NCBI RefSeq assembly: GCF_027533845.1
Contig: NZ_JAPZVN010000012.1
Span: forward strand, 112,776-176,775
Length of the DNA stretch: 64,000 bases
Direction: 5' to 3'
DNA from: Streptomyces sp. RPT161
Lineage (GTDB): Bacteria; Actinomycetota; Actinomycetes; Streptomycetales; Streptomycetaceae
Positions 7,647-16,523 of this stretch are shown in pieces. The first letter of the stretch is position 1. Every line of letters begins with the position of its first letter. Under the pieces are notes generated by a model. It was given only the letters and a program-made list of their open reading frames with translations. It did no database searches and was not told the DNA's origin. Position numbers and translations under genes: made by a program.

Positions 7647-9041
7647 TCACGCGCGGGCCGGGGTGAAGGTGATACGGCGGTCGACGGGGGAGTAGCCGCT
7701 GACCGTGACGGTGGGTCCGTGGGTGGGCAGCGACGGGTCGGGGAACCCGGCGTCGACCGGTTCCAGGCCCTCGACGCGGCGGTCCACAGTGCGGAACGGC
7801 GGCGGAAACGGCGCCGCCGACTCGATCAACCGCTCATAGAACTCAAGCCACTTGGTCTGGTCGAAGGTCACCGCGGCGATCACCCGGCCCTGGTACCCGT
7901 ACACCCCGGTGAACCGCCGCTCGGCCAGCGAGCCTTGGGCGACCAGGACCTGCTCACCCATGCTCGGCACGCCGACGGACTTGATGTTGACGCCGAACTG
8001 GGCGGACCAGAACGCCGGTACCCACAGGTGCGGACGGCGCTCCGCGCTGGAGCTGACCATGTTGTGCGCGGCGGTCCGCGCCTGCGCCACCGCGTTGCCC
8101 CAGTGCTCCAGGGACAGGAACTGGTAGCCGAACAGCGGGTGCGGGGAGCGGGCCACGTCGCCCGCCACGAAGACGTCGTCGGTGACGATGCCCCGTACGT
8201 CGAAGGCCCGGCAGCCCGCGTCACAGGCGATGCCCCGCGGCCCGGCGGCCAGCCCGGAACCGGTCAGCCACTCGGTGTTGCGGGTCGCCCCGAGGCAGAT
8301 CACCGCCAGGTCGGTGTCGACCGTGCTCCCGTCGGACAGATGGGCGTACCGCAGCCGACCGGCGGGGTCGCCCTCCAGGCCGGTGACCATGACCCCGCAG
8401 CGCAGGTCCACGCCGTGCGCCCGCTGGAGCGCCGCGGCCACCTCGCCCACCACCTTGCCCAGCGCGCCCACCAGCGGCGCCGCCCCGCGCTCCACGACGG
8501 TGACCGGTAGCTCGCGGGCCCGGCAGGCGGAGGCGATCTCGGAGCCGGTGAAGCCCGCGCCGATCACCAGCACCCGGCGCGGTCCCGTCGCCAGCCGCCG
8601 GTGCAGCGCCGCCGCGTCATCGCGGGTGCGCAGCACGCAGACCCCGTCGAGCTCGGCCTCCTGCGGATGGAACCAGGGCCGGGCACGCACCCCGGTGGCG
8701 ATCAGCAGCCTGTCGTACTCCACCTCGTCGCCGTCCGCCAGTCGCACCCGCTTGGCGGACATGTCCAGACCGGTGGCCGCGACGCCCAGCCGCCACTGGG
8801 CGTCCAGCGCCTCGTACCGGGGCAGCGCGGTGTGCTCGGCGGTGGTACGGCCGAGCAGGACCTGCTTGGACAGCGGAGGGCGGTCGTACGGTTCGTACGG
8901 CTCGTCGCCGATCAGCGTGAGCGAACCGGTGAAGCCCTCCTCCCGAAGCGTCTCCGCGGCGCGCAGACCGGCCAGCGAGGCGCCCACGATGACGATCCGG
9001 CCCTCACGTCGGAGCGCCGCCAGATACCCGTCAACCGCCAT
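7647..9041 (-). CDS. FAD-dependent ferredoxin reductase
   Basis: 464 aa. Start ATG 9041 was chosen because the Rossmann motif IVIVGASLAGLRAAETL follows by about 17 residues; longer frames upstream run into the ferredoxin gene. A second dinucleotide motif, VLVIGAGFTGSEIA, lies near residue 155, and DDVFVAGDVA near residue 290 is the second FAD motif. The C-terminal ~100 residues resemble the reductase C domain. It would move electrons from NAD(P)H through FAD to the ferredoxin encoded immediately upstream, with which it overlaps by 11 nt. The likely acceptor is a cytochrome P450; none is adjacent. Confidence 0.88.
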   Translation of the reverse strand: MAVDGYLAALRREGRIVIVGASLAGLRAAETLREEGFTGSLTLIGDEPYEPYDRPPLSKQVLLGRTTAEHTALPRYEALDAQWRLGVAATGLDMSAKRVRLADGDEVEYDRLLIATGVRARPWFHPQEAELDGVCVLRTRDDAAALHRRLATGPRRVLVIGAGFTGSEIASACRARELPVTVVERGAAPLVGALGKVVGEVAAALQRAHGVDLRCGVMVTGLEGDPAGRLRYAHLSDGSTVDTDLAVICLGATRNTEWLTGSGLAAGPRGIACDAGCRAFDVRGIVTDDVFVAGDVARSPHPLFGYQFLSLEHWGNAVAQARTAAHNMVSSSAERRPHLWVPAFWSAQFGVNIKSVGVPSMGEQVLVAQGSLAERRFTGVYGYQGRVIAAVTFDQTKWLEFYERLIESAAPFPPPFRTVDRRVEGLEPVDAGFPDPSLPTHGPTVTVSGYSPVDRRITFTPARA

Positions 9042-9252
9042 GCCGGGCACCTTCCTCCTCGACCCGCTCGTCCACCGCGATGGCCTGGACCGGGCAGGCC
9101 CTGGCGGCGCGCAGTACGTGCTCCCGCTGCGCCTCGTCCGCGTGCGGGTCGTACAGCAGCGCCTCGTCGCCGTACAGGGTGAACACATCCGGCGCGAGGA
9201 AGGCGCACTGCGCGTATCCCTGGCATCGGTTGAGGTCGACCACAAGCCTCAT
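9031..9252 (-). CDS. 3Fe-4S type ferredoxin
   Basis: 73 aa from ATG 9252. Cys10, Cys16 and Cys53 (CQGYAQC and CPVQAI) are the three ligands of the P450-associated 3Fe-4S/4Fe-4S ferredoxin family; the usual fourth position is Tyr/Ala. The gene overlaps the reductase start, forming a two-gene electron-transfer operon. It is divergent from the TetR gene at 9429, with 176 nt between them, so the TetR protein may control it. Confidence 0.88.
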   Translation of the reverse strand: MRLVVDLNRCQGYAQCAFLAPDVFTLYGDEALLYDPHADEAQREHVLRAARACPVQAIAVDERVEEEGARHGG

Positions 9253-9428
9253 GGGATCTCCGCTCCCGCTTCGCCGGTTACACCGGGTCCCCTCGGTCCA
9301 GCTTGGAAGGTCCACCGCCGCCGCGCCCGTGCGAGTGGGCCGAACGGAGTCCGGCAGCGGCCGGGCCTGCCCTTTCGGCATTGGGCTAGGGTGATGTGGT
9401 GCCAGTTCTTGGGAGTCGGGAGACGGAA

Positions 9429-10112
9429 ATGGCGCAGCAGGCGCGGGCGATCCGGACCAGACGGACGATTCTTCAGGCCGCGGCGGAGGTTTTCGACGAG
9501 TTTGGCTACGAAGGCGCCAGCACGACCGAGATCATCGCCCGCGGCGGGTTCACCAGGGGCGCGCTGTATTTCCACTTCCCTTCCAAGGAAGCGCTCGCCG
9601 ACGCGGTCATGGCCGTCCAGTCCGAGGCGCTCGTGCCACCGGTGCGGAAAATCAGGCTGCAGGCCGTCATCGACCTCACCCTGCTTTTCGCCGAACGGCT
9701 GCGTACCGATGTGGTGCTACGGGCGGCGGTTCGGCTCGGCGTCGACCAGGCGTCCAACAAGAACCCGAACCGGGCGCCCTACCAGGAGCCGATCAACCTC
9801 ATCGAGGAACTCCTGAAGGAAGCCGGGGACCGCGGCGAACTGCTGCCCGGCGCGGATCCGCAGGAGGTCGCCAGAACACTGGTCGGCGCGTTCACCGGAA
9901 TCCAGATCATGTCCCAGGTGTACGAGCGGCGGCAGGCGCTGCCGAGCCGGATATCGGTGCTGTGGAAGTATCTGCTGCCTTCTTTGGCGGTCCCGGAACT
10001 GATGGCCTACCTCAGCACCGACCCGGAACGCGGCAAGGGTGACGCCCCGGACACGGCACCACCGGAGGGCATGGTCGGCAGCGCCTACGGCAGCCTGCCG
10101 ACGCGCGCGTAG
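9429..10112 (+). CDS. TetR-family regulator, gamma-butyrolactone receptor-like (ArpA/ScbR type)
   Basis: 227 aa, ATG 9429 with GGGAG upstream. The N-terminal helix-turn-helix reads TRRTILQAAAEVFDEFGYEG, then ASTTEI, then TRGALYFHFPSKEALA, which matches the ArpA/ScbR family better than generic TetR proteins. The C-terminal ligand domain is less recognisable, so it could be a true receptor or a pseudo-receptor that binds antibiotics. No butyrolactone synthase (afsA type) occurs in this window. Divergent orientation to the ferredoxin operon suggests local control. The last ~40 residues are a low-complexity tail. Confidence 0.75.
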   Translation: MAQQARAIRTRRTILQAAAEVFDEFGYEGASTTEIIARGGFTRGALYFHFPSKEALADAVMAVQSEALVPPVRKIRLQAVIDLTLLFAERLRTDVVLRAAVRLGVDQASNKNPNRAPYQEPINLIEELLKEAGDRGELLPGADPQEVARTLVGAFTGIQIMSQVYERRQALPSRISVLWKYLLPSLAVPELMAYLSTDPERGKGDAPDTAPPEGMVGSAYGSLPTRA

Positions 10113-10144
10113 TCGGCGTTCAACCGCGACCCCGACCATGCCGT

Positions 10145-10158
10145 CGGCCCAAGGGCCG
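10145..10158. terminator. Weak bidirectional hairpin between convergent genes
   Basis: CGGCCC-AA-GGGCCG lies in the 51-nt gap between the TetR and SDR stops. Sterically it forms about 5 bp with a CAAG loop. Confidence 0.35.
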
Positions 10159-10163
10159 CTGGA

Positions 10164-10973
10164 TCAAAGGCCCTTGACCGCTCCGCCGTCGATCACGTAG
10201 TCGGCGCCCGTGATGCTGCGGGCGCGGTCACTGGACAGGAAGACGATGACGTCGGCGACTTCCTCCGGGGTGATGAAGCGGCCCGTGGTCATCTTCAGCC
10301 TGTTCGGCGTCATCTCCACGTACTCATGGTGGCCGTACCCCCGTACGGCCGCCATCGTCGCGCCGAAGCCGTTCGGGTCCTCCCATACCGAGGTGAGGGT
10401 CGGACCGGGGGTGACGGTGTTGACGCGGACGCCCTTCGGTCCGAACTCCTCGGCGACGCCCTTGCTCACCGCGGCCAACGCGGCTTTCGCGGCGCTGTAG
10501 TTGATGGGCCCGGCGGAGGGGACGTGCGCGGCGATGGACGAGACGTTGATGACCGACCAGGGGCCGCCGAACTCGGCCAGGCCCGCGAGTGCGGCCCGGG
10601 TCACGCGTACCGCGCTGAAGAAGTTCACGTCGAAGGTCCGTCGCCAGATGTCGTCGTCCGCGGAGAGGAATCCCTCCCGCGCGTAGGCGTCGCCGCCGCC
10701 GAGGTTGTTCACCAGTACGTCGATGGCGCCGAGTTCGTCCCTGGCCCGCTCGATGAGCAGTTCGGCTCCCTCGGGTGTACTGAGGTCCACCGCCATCGCA
10801 ATGACCTCGCCCCGCGCGTACTCGGCCGCGGCGTCCTTGAGGTCGGCGGTGATCGTCCGTGCGGCGCCGACCACCCGGGCGCCCTCGGCCACCAGGGCGC
10901 GCACCACGGCCAGGCCGATTCCTCGGCTGGCGCCGGTGACAACGGCGGTCTTTCCTAACAGCTGACAGTCCAT
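10164..10973 (-). CDS. Short-chain dehydrogenase/reductase, with a TTA codon
   Basis: 269 aa from ATG 10973, chosen for AAGGAG 6 nt upstream; a longer frame to 11012 lacks a ribosome binding site. TGASRGIG is the NAD(P)-binding motif, NNLGG the structural motif, and Ser in INVSSIA plus YSAAK the catalytic centre. The C-terminus carries the usual RSITGADYVIDGG. Codon 6 is TTA (10956-10958), the rare leucine codon read by bldA tRNA in streptomycetes, so translation may be delayed to development. Substrate unknown. Confidence 0.87.
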   Translation of the reverse strand: MDCQLLGKTAVVTGASRGIGLAVVRALVAEGARVVGAARTITADLKDAAAEYARGEVIAMAVDLSTPEGAELLIERARDELGAIDVLVNNLGGGDAYAREGFLSADDDIWRRTFDVNFFSAVRVTRAALAGLAEFGGPWSVINVSSIAAHVPSAGPINYSAAKAALAAVSKGVAEEFGPKGVRVNTVTPGPTLTSVWEDPNGFGATMAAVRGYGHHEYVEMTPNRLKMTTGRFITPEEVADVIVFLSSDRARSITGADYVIDGGAVKGL

Positions 10974-11105
10974 CCCCACTCCTTCGGCACGGTCAGAACG
11001 CAGGTCGATCATGCCCTAATCGCCCCTGCCGGATGTGTTCGGGAGCCTGATCGGCCGTATTCGTCCGGCCGTTGAATGGAAAACCGGACGGCCGGTCGTC
11101 AAAAG

Positions 11106-11504
11106 ATGAATGATGGCTTCCTGGTACCCATGTCCACCTATGCCGCAGCGCAGTTGGCGGCGGCACTGAGTCAACTCACCTATGCCTACGACCTGTTGGC
11201 CGCCATTGCGGTCCACTGGCCGGAACCGCGGCGCCGTCGAATCCCGCTGACGGTCCCGTGTGAGGTGGCGGTCTTCGGCGTACGGCGGTGCACTGCCGCC
11301 GAGTTGGAGGCGCATGTCGCCGTGCGGCTCGGCGAATACCGGGAATCCGTCGAATTCGACGCTCCCACGGCGCCCGTCGCGTGTGTGAGGTGTGCGGCGG
11401 GGGCGATCGGGCAAGGGCCGGTCCGGTCGCGCGGGAACCCGGAGGAAATGGTTTTCCTTTGCGATTGCCGCTCATCATGGGTGGGCACCGCCTCACCCCG
11501 TTAG
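11106..11504 (+). CDS. Possible small hypothetical protein
   Basis: 132 aa from ATG 11106, or fewer from ATG 11130. Third-position GC is high across most of the frame, and a helical STYAAAQLAAALSQLTYAYD segment is followed by a CVRC pair and a CDC motif near the C-terminus. No clear ribosome binding site precedes any start and I recognise no family. It may be a real small gene or a chance frame. Confidence 0.35.
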   Translation: MNDGFLVPMSTYAAAQLAAALSQLTYAYDLLAAIAVHWPEPRRRRIPLTVPCEVAVFGVRRCTAAELEAHVAVRLGEYRESVEFDAPTAPVACVRCAAGAIGQGPVRSRGNPEEMVFLCDCRSSWVGTASPR

Positions 11505-11638
11505 CGGGGCCGCGAAATTCGAACATCCCTCTTCTGTGGGCGACATGGGCGTGCCATCATGCGAGTGGTTCTGACGTGTACACGGCAGCAAGGTGTCGTT
11601 GTCCACGCGCAACCCCTCCCCCCACGGAAGGCCATCGC

Positions 11639-13048
11639 ATGTCCCGGAAACGCCTGGCGGGCATAGCCGCCGGAGCGGTGGTCGCGGTCGCCGCGGCCAC
11701 GCTCCCGCAGGCATCGTTAGCCGTCGCCCGCAGCAACCCCCCGCAGACCACGAACGAAGCGACCCAGGACACGGTCGTCGTCTACCGCGTCCCCACCCAC
11801 CGTCCACAGGACCCCCAGACGCTGATGCGCGCCGGGTACGACCTGATGGAACGCCGCCAGGGCAACGACCTGTTCGTGCTGGGCGACCGTACGACCGGCG
11901 GACAGCTCAGACACCTCGGCTTCGCCCCCACGGTCGTCAAGACGGCGAAGCGCCCGGCCGCCCGCCAGCTGCCCGGCGACTCCAGCGGCACCTATGACGG
12001 CGGCTACCACACCGTGGACGCCAACTACGCGCACATGGACCAGGTCGCCTCGCAGCACCCGGACCTGGCCGCGGTGGTGACATACGGCCAGTCCTGGCTC
12101 AAGCAGAACGGCATGGGCGGCCATGACCTCAAGGCGATCTGCGTCACCAAGAAGCAGCAGGGCGACTGCCAGCTCAACCCCAACTCAACCAAGCCGCGGT
12201 TCTTCCTGATGAGCCAGATCCACGCCCGCGAGATCACCACCGGAGAGGTCTCCTGGCGCTGGATCGACGAGCTGACCAACGACTACGGCAAGGACCCGGA
12301 CATCACCAAGCTGATGGACACCACCGAGATGTGGGTGGTCCCGATCGCCAACCCGGACGGCGTCGACATGGTCGCCCAGGGCGGCGACAACCCCGTCCTG
12401 CAGCGTAAGAACGCCGATGACTCCAACGGCTCGTCGTGCGGTCAGGGCGGCGGCCAGATCGGTGTCGACCTCAACCGCAACGCGGGCACCCACTGGGGCG
12501 GCGCGGGCACCTCGGACCAGCCGTGCGACGAGGTCTACCTCGGCCCGGCCGCCGACTCCGAGGTGGAGAACACCGCCCTGGAAGGGCTGTTCCGCCAGCT
12601 CTACCCGGCGGTTCGCACCGGCACCGGTGACTCCGACCCGGCGCCCGCCGACGCCCGGGGCATGATGATCACCCTGCACAGCGACGCCAGCATGGTGCTG
12701 TTCCCCTGGGAGTTCGACAGCACCGTACACACCGGCAACGACGCCGCGCTGCGCGCGCTCGCGGGCCAGATGGGGTCGATCACCGGCTACCAGTCAGGGC
12801 AGGCCGGTGAGATCCTCTACAACGCCTCCGGCGGCACCGACGACTGGACGTACGACAAGCTCGGTCTGGCCAGCTTCACCATCGAGATCGGCGACGTCGA
12901 CAACCGCGGCTGCGACGGGTTCACCCCGCCGTACTCCTGCCAGGACAGCTACTTCTGGCCCAAGATGAAGCCCGCCCTGGTGTACGCCGCGCAGCACGCT
13001 GCGGCGCCGTACCAGACCACGGCGAGCACGGCACCGCGCAAGCGGTAG
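11639..13048 (+). CDS. Secreted M14 zinc carboxypeptidase with a TTA codon
   Basis: 469 aa. Start ATG 11639 gives a typical signal peptide (MSRKRLAG, hydrophobic core, ASLAVA). Zinc ligands are His195 and Glu198 (IHAREITTGE) and His347 (TLHSDAS); the catalytic Glu416 lies in FTIEIGD. DLNRN carries the substrate-binding Asn-Arg. It would remove C-terminal residues from extracellular peptides. Codon 27 is TTA at 11717-11719, inside the signal peptide, so production should depend on bldA tRNA and coincide with development. It is convergent with the secreted-protein gene at 13249, with a repeat array between them. Confidence 0.9.
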   Translation: MSRKRLAGIAAGAVVAVAAATLPQASLAVARSNPPQTTNEATQDTVVVYRVPTHRPQDPQTLMRAGYDLMERRQGNDLFVLGDRTTGGQLRHLGFAPTVVKTAKRPAARQLPGDSSGTYDGGYHTVDANYAHMDQVASQHPDLAAVVTYGQSWLKQNGMGGHDLKAICVTKKQQGDCQLNPNSTKPRFFLMSQIHAREITTGEVSWRWIDELTNDYGKDPDITKLMDTTEMWVVPIANPDGVDMVAQGGDNPVLQRKNADDSNGSSCGQGGGQIGVDLNRNAGTHWGGAGTSDQPCDEVYLGPAADSEVENTALEGLFRQLYPAVRTGTGDSDPAPADARGMMITLHSDASMVLFPWEFDSTVHTGNDAALRALAGQMGSITGYQSGQAGEILYNASGGTDDWTYDKLGLASFTIEIGDVDNRGCDGFTPPYSCQDSYFWPKMKPALVYAAQHAAAPYQTTASTAPRKR

Positions 13049-13055
13049 CGCCTCC

Positions 13056-13232
13056 CGCGCGGGGTTGGGGGATCCCTCCGGGGCTTCGCCCCGGGCCCCC
13101 ACCGCGCGGGTTGCCGCTCCTTGTGGTTTCTCGCCGGGAACCCGTCGCGCGGGTTGTGGATCCTCCTGCCTGCGCGCCGGGCCCCCCACCGCGCGGGTTC
13201 GCGGATCCTCCTGGCTTCTCGCCGGGGCCCCG
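13056..13232. repeat. Four imperfect tandem repeats of about 44 nt
   Basis: Units begin near 13056, 13101, 13145 and 13188. Each starts CGCGCGGGTT (the first with an extra G), has a central GGATCCTCC-like segment in three copies, and ends in GCCGGGnnCCC. The first contains a CCGGGGC-TTC-GCCCCGG hairpin (13078-13094) that could terminate both convergent genes. Units are adjacent without unique spacers, so this is not CRISPR. Confidence 0.75.
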
Positions 13233-13248
13233 TCGCGCTGCGGGGCCG

Positions 13249-14619
13249 TTAGACGTTGGTCGGGTTGCCCTGGCCGCAGAGCCTGCGTTCGTCGTGGAGT
13301 GCGAACGGGGTGGTGCGCAGGTCCACCAGTTCGATGCCGAAAATCCGTAGCCGCAGCGTGAGTTGGGTGCTCAGGTCGTAACCGGCGTACAGCGCCCAGG
13401 CTGGCCTGGCGTCGCCGGACCCGGACGCCCGGCCCTTGAGGTAGACGGACAGGTCGCCGCCCACACCCGCCGCGCCGTACAGGAACACGCTGGCCTGCGC
13501 CCCGATCCGGGCCGTCGCGGTGGCGGCACCGGCGATCCGCGGCTGCCCGCCATCGGTGCGCTGGTCCACCTCGTGCAGCGGCTGCCAGCCCTGCGTACGG
13601 TCGTAGCGCGCTCCCACGGTGAACGACCCGGTGGTGCGCCGTTCGGCGTCGAGGACGATGCGGCCGTCGGCCGTGAACCGGTACGAGAACGTCACCTCGG
13701 CGCTGACCACGACCGGCACCGGTCCCACCCAGAAGGTGTACTGGCCGGTCACCGCGGCGAGCGGCACCGAGACGGTGCCGGTGTCCACGTGCCCCGGCGC
13801 CGTGCCGTGCAGGCTCCAGCCGTACCCGTACGTGCCACCGAGTCCGACCGCGGCCCGCTCGGGCCGTATGTCCCGGGCGCCGCGCCGCTCGTACTGGAAG
13901 ATCAGCTCGGGGCTGAAGTCGACCTCTCCGGCCAGCCGTGCCGGGGAGCGGTCGGTCGCCGCGACGTCCTTGGGCAGCGGTACGTTCACCGCCAGCCGCA
14001 GCGTGGGCCGTTGCGGGGCGGCCGGGGCGGACGGTGAGGGTGTCGGGGTGGCCGGGGCCTGTACCGGACCGCCCTTCGTGGTGACACCCGCCGACAGCGG
14101 CCTGACCCGCAGCTGGCGGGGGGCAAGCAGCGTTCGCCTGTCCACCCGCTGGTCGCCGAGGAGTTCCGAGATGCTCGCGGGGGCGGTGGCCACCTCCGTC
14201 CGGCCCTTGGCCGACCTGACGACCTTCGCCACCTTGAACAGCGCGCCGGACGGCGCCTTCCGGTTGGGCGCGGACGCGATCACATCGCCGGTGCGCACCG
14301 AAGCGGTCTTCGGCGTGTCGAGCACCGCCCGATGCCCCTGCGCGTCGTACGAGGCCAGCCGGATCGGGGCGGAAACTCCCTCGGCGGAAGGCGAGTTGCC
14401 GGGCGTCTCTGCGACCCCCGCGCCGGTGTCGGCGCTGTCCACCGGCGCGTCCAGGGGGGCGTCCGGCGTGGCGGGCGCCGAGGGGCCGGCGTCAGCCGCC
14501 ACGGCGCTGTGGCCCGAGTCGTCCAACGACGGCAGCAGCGCGTGGGCGCCGAGTGAGGCGGGTACCAGCACGCCGAGCGCTGCGGCGGGCACCGCTACGC
14601 GGCGCCAGGAAACGGCCAT
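13249..14619 (-). CDS. Secreted protein of unknown function
   Basis: 456 aa from ATG 14619, preceded by GGAGGGA. Residues ~1-28 are a signal peptide (AVPAAALGVLVPASLGAHA). Residues ~30-95 are an Ala/Pro/Asp-rich linker. Residues ~100-170 contain a beta-rich part with a TGDVIASAPN segment. A Pro/Ser-rich linker near residue 200 precedes a long beta-strand-rich C-terminal domain of about 230 residues (alternating hydrophobic strands, FSYRFTADGRIVLDAE) with only one Cys, near the end. I recognise no family. It may be a cell-wall-associated or binding protein. The upstream gene is a divergent PucR regulator. Confidence 0.7.
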   Translation of the reverse strand: MAVSWRRVAVPAAALGVLVPASLGAHALLPSLDDSGHSAVAADAGPSAPATPDAPLDAPVDSADTGAGVAETPGNSPSAEGVSAPIRLASYDAQGHRAVLDTPKTASVRTGDVIASAPNRKAPSGALFKVAKVVRSAKGRTEVATAPASISELLGDQRVDRRTLLAPRQLRVRPLSAGVTTKGGPVQAPATPTPSPSAPAAPQRPTLRLAVNVPLPKDVAATDRSPARLAGEVDFSPELIFQYERRGARDIRPERAAVGLGGTYGYGWSLHGTAPGHVDTGTVSVPLAAVTGQYTFWVGPVPVVVSAEVTFSYRFTADGRIVLDAERRTTGSFTVGARYDRTQGWQPLHEVDQRTDGGQPRIAGAATATARIGAQASVFLYGAAGVGGDLSVYLKGRASGSGDARPAWALYAGYDLSTQLTLRLRIFGIELVDLRTTPFALHDERRLCGQGNPTNV

Positions 14620-14683
14620 GAACAGGTCCCTCCGGAGGGGCGACGGACTCCCATAGCATGACGGTTTGTGATCTTGGGGAGCC

Positions 14684-15841
14684 ATGGAGAAGGACAGCGA
14701 GTTGAGCCAGGACGGCGTGGAGGTTTCCACAACGGTGCAGGAGGCCGTCGCGGCGCTTCATGCCGATCTCGACCAGTTGGTCGAGCTGGTGACGGAACGC
14801 CTCAGGGCGCGGCTGCCCTCGTACGCGGCGATACCCCCCGGGCTGCTGAGGCTCCGGGTGCGGCGGGCACTGGTCGGCGGCATATCGGCGGTGCGCCGGC
14901 TGGCCCAACTCCCCGGTAGCGAACTGGACTTCTGTCAGCGCAGCGCCTGGCCCTCGGACCACGCACCCAAGGTGGAGGACGTCATCTCGGCCTACCGGAT
15001 CGGTGTGGACACCGTGTGGTCCCGCTTCCAGGCGGAGATGGCGAAGCGGCAGGCGCCCGCCGAGGAACTGCTGGCGATCGGGGAGAGCGTGTGGGCCTGG
15101 GCCGGTGCGGTCACCGTGCACCTGGTTCGCCGCGCCAACGCCGACGGCCAGCCGGCCGCGGACCGGCGGCGCGAGGCATATGTGCGCACCCTGCTGCTTG
15201 ACCCGGCCGCCGCCTCGGCCGACGGCGACGGACTCGACCAGGCGGCCATCCGGCTGCCGTTCCGGGCCCGTGCGGTCTCCGGCGGCACCGTACCGGTCGA
15301 GGTGGTCGAACTGCTGCGGCCCTGGCTCGCGGTGGACTCGGCGGGCGGGCCGCTGGTCACGGCGGTGGACGGGGACGTCGCGGGGCTGCTGGTGGCCCGG
15401 CCCCGCGGGCTGCGCCGCCACCTGGTCGTCGGACTGGGCGCGGCGGTGCCGCCGTACCGGCTCGCTGCGGAGTTCACCCAGGCCACACAGGCGCTCACAA
15501 CCGCCGTGTGCTTCGGGCTGGTCGGCGCTTTCACCCGCGAGGAACTGGGGCTACGGGCGGCGGTGGTCAGCGCGCCCGCGCTGGGCCAGCAGTTGGTGGA
15601 GCAACGGCTGGCTCCGCTGCACGAGCGCGGAGAGGAGGGCGTTCAGCTTGAGGAGGCGGTCGCGGCGTATCTGCGGTACGGGATGCGGATCGAGGCGGCG
15701 GCGCGGACCCTGTTCGTGCACCCGAACACCCTGCGCAACCGGCTGCGCCGGTTCGAGGAGGCGACGGGCACCAGTCTGCGCGAACCGGCCGACCTGGCCG
15801 AGATCTGGTGGGCGTTGGCCCACCGCCGCATCCACGGTTAG
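14684..15841 (+). CDS. PucR/CdaR-type transcriptional regulator
   Basis: 385 aa, ATG 14684. Residues ~15-170 form a helical N-terminal domain (LRARLPSYAAIPP...). The middle is a degenerate GGDEF-like/CdaR region. Residues ~320-380 are the PucR C-terminal helix-turn-helix: RIEAAARTLFVHPNTLRNRL, then a helix and LREPADLAEIWWAL. Family members control purine, amino acid and secondary pathways. It is divergent from the secreted protein at 14619 with only 64 nt between starts, so that gene is a plausible target. The last 4 nt overlap the convergent lipoprotein gene. Confidence 0.87.
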   Translation: MEKDSELSQDGVEVSTTVQEAVAALHADLDQLVELVTERLRARLPSYAAIPPGLLRLRVRRALVGGISAVRRLAQLPGSELDFCQRSAWPSDHAPKVEDVISAYRIGVDTVWSRFQAEMAKRQAPAEELLAIGESVWAWAGAVTVHLVRRANADGQPAADRRREAYVRTLLLDPAAASADGDGLDQAAIRLPFRARAVSGGTVPVEVVELLRPWLAVDSAGGPLVTAVDGDVAGLLVARPRGLRRHLVVGLGAAVPPYRLAAEFTQATQALTTAVCFGLVGAFTREELGLRAAVVSAPALGQQLVEQRLAPLHERGEEGVQLEEAVAAYLRYGMRIEAAARTLFVHPNTLRNRLRRFEEATGTSLREPADLAEIWWALAHRRIHG

Positions 15842-16416
15842 CGCTGGACGACCGACCGGCTGAGCTGCATCGTCTCCCCGCAGGCGCGGAACTTGGCCCT
15901 CCGGTGGCGTGCGTCCGTGATCGGCACATCCGTCCGCACCGCGTCGTGCGGTGCCCGTACCACCGCCTCGCTCTCGCTGACGCACAGGTCGCTGGCGCCC
16001 TTCGCGCCCCGGGGCGTGTAGCGCAGGTCGAACGTCACGCCCGCGCCCTTGGACAGGGTGACGGCCGCGGGGCGTCCGCGGCCGACACCGTTGACCGCGT
16101 TCGCCTTGCCGTTGTGCACGGCCACCACCGGAAACCCACCGAACAGACAACGGCCCTTGCTCCGGTTGACCGCCGACAGCTGGGCGTCGGAGAGCTGGAG
16201 CAGGGTGAAGCTCCACTTCAGGGCGTGCGTACGGCAGTTGGGCAGGGACTCGTGCGCCACCGCCGGGGTGGCCGGGAGGCTGGACAGGCTGACGCGGGGC
16301 CCGGCCGGGGGCCGCCCCGGCGGGCTGCCGTGCGCGGCCGTGGGGCCGCAGGCAGCCACCCCCAGACCGGCGGTCAACGCCGCCACGGCCCCGATCAGGC
16401 GATGCTTCGCTCGCAT
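15838..16416 (-). CDS. DUF4232 lipoprotein
   Basis: 192 aa. A type II signal peptide with lipobox GVAAC puts the lipidated Cys near residue 23, followed by a Pro/Gly/Ser linker. From residue ~60 the sequence fits DUF4232: paired cysteines, LKWSFTLLQLSDAQ, the FGGFPVV strand and a final RACGETMQL. These are extracytoplasmic lipoproteins common in actinomycetes, with unknown function. Confidence 0.8.
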   Translation of the reverse strand: MRAKHRLIGAVAALTAGLGVAACGPTAAHGSPPGRPPAGPRVSLSSLPATPAVAHESLPNCRTHALKWSFTLLQLSDAQLSAVNRSKGRCLFGGFPVVAVHNGKANAVNGVGRGRPAAVTLSKGAGVTFDLRYTPRGAKGASDLCVSESEAVVRAPHDAVRTDVPITDARHRRAKFRACGETMQLSRSVVQR

Positions 16417-16523
16417 GGATTACCCCCAGCTATCCGGCTCTGCGCGTTGCGGATGGTAGTCCGGCCATCCGCCCTTGGAGGATCATCCCAGACCACCCTC
16501 CGGCCGACGAGGTGCCCGGTCCC

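Noticed and set aside
13056..13232. CRISPR array
   Set aside because: The 44-nt units are directly adjacent and degenerate, without unique spacers, and no cas gene is present.
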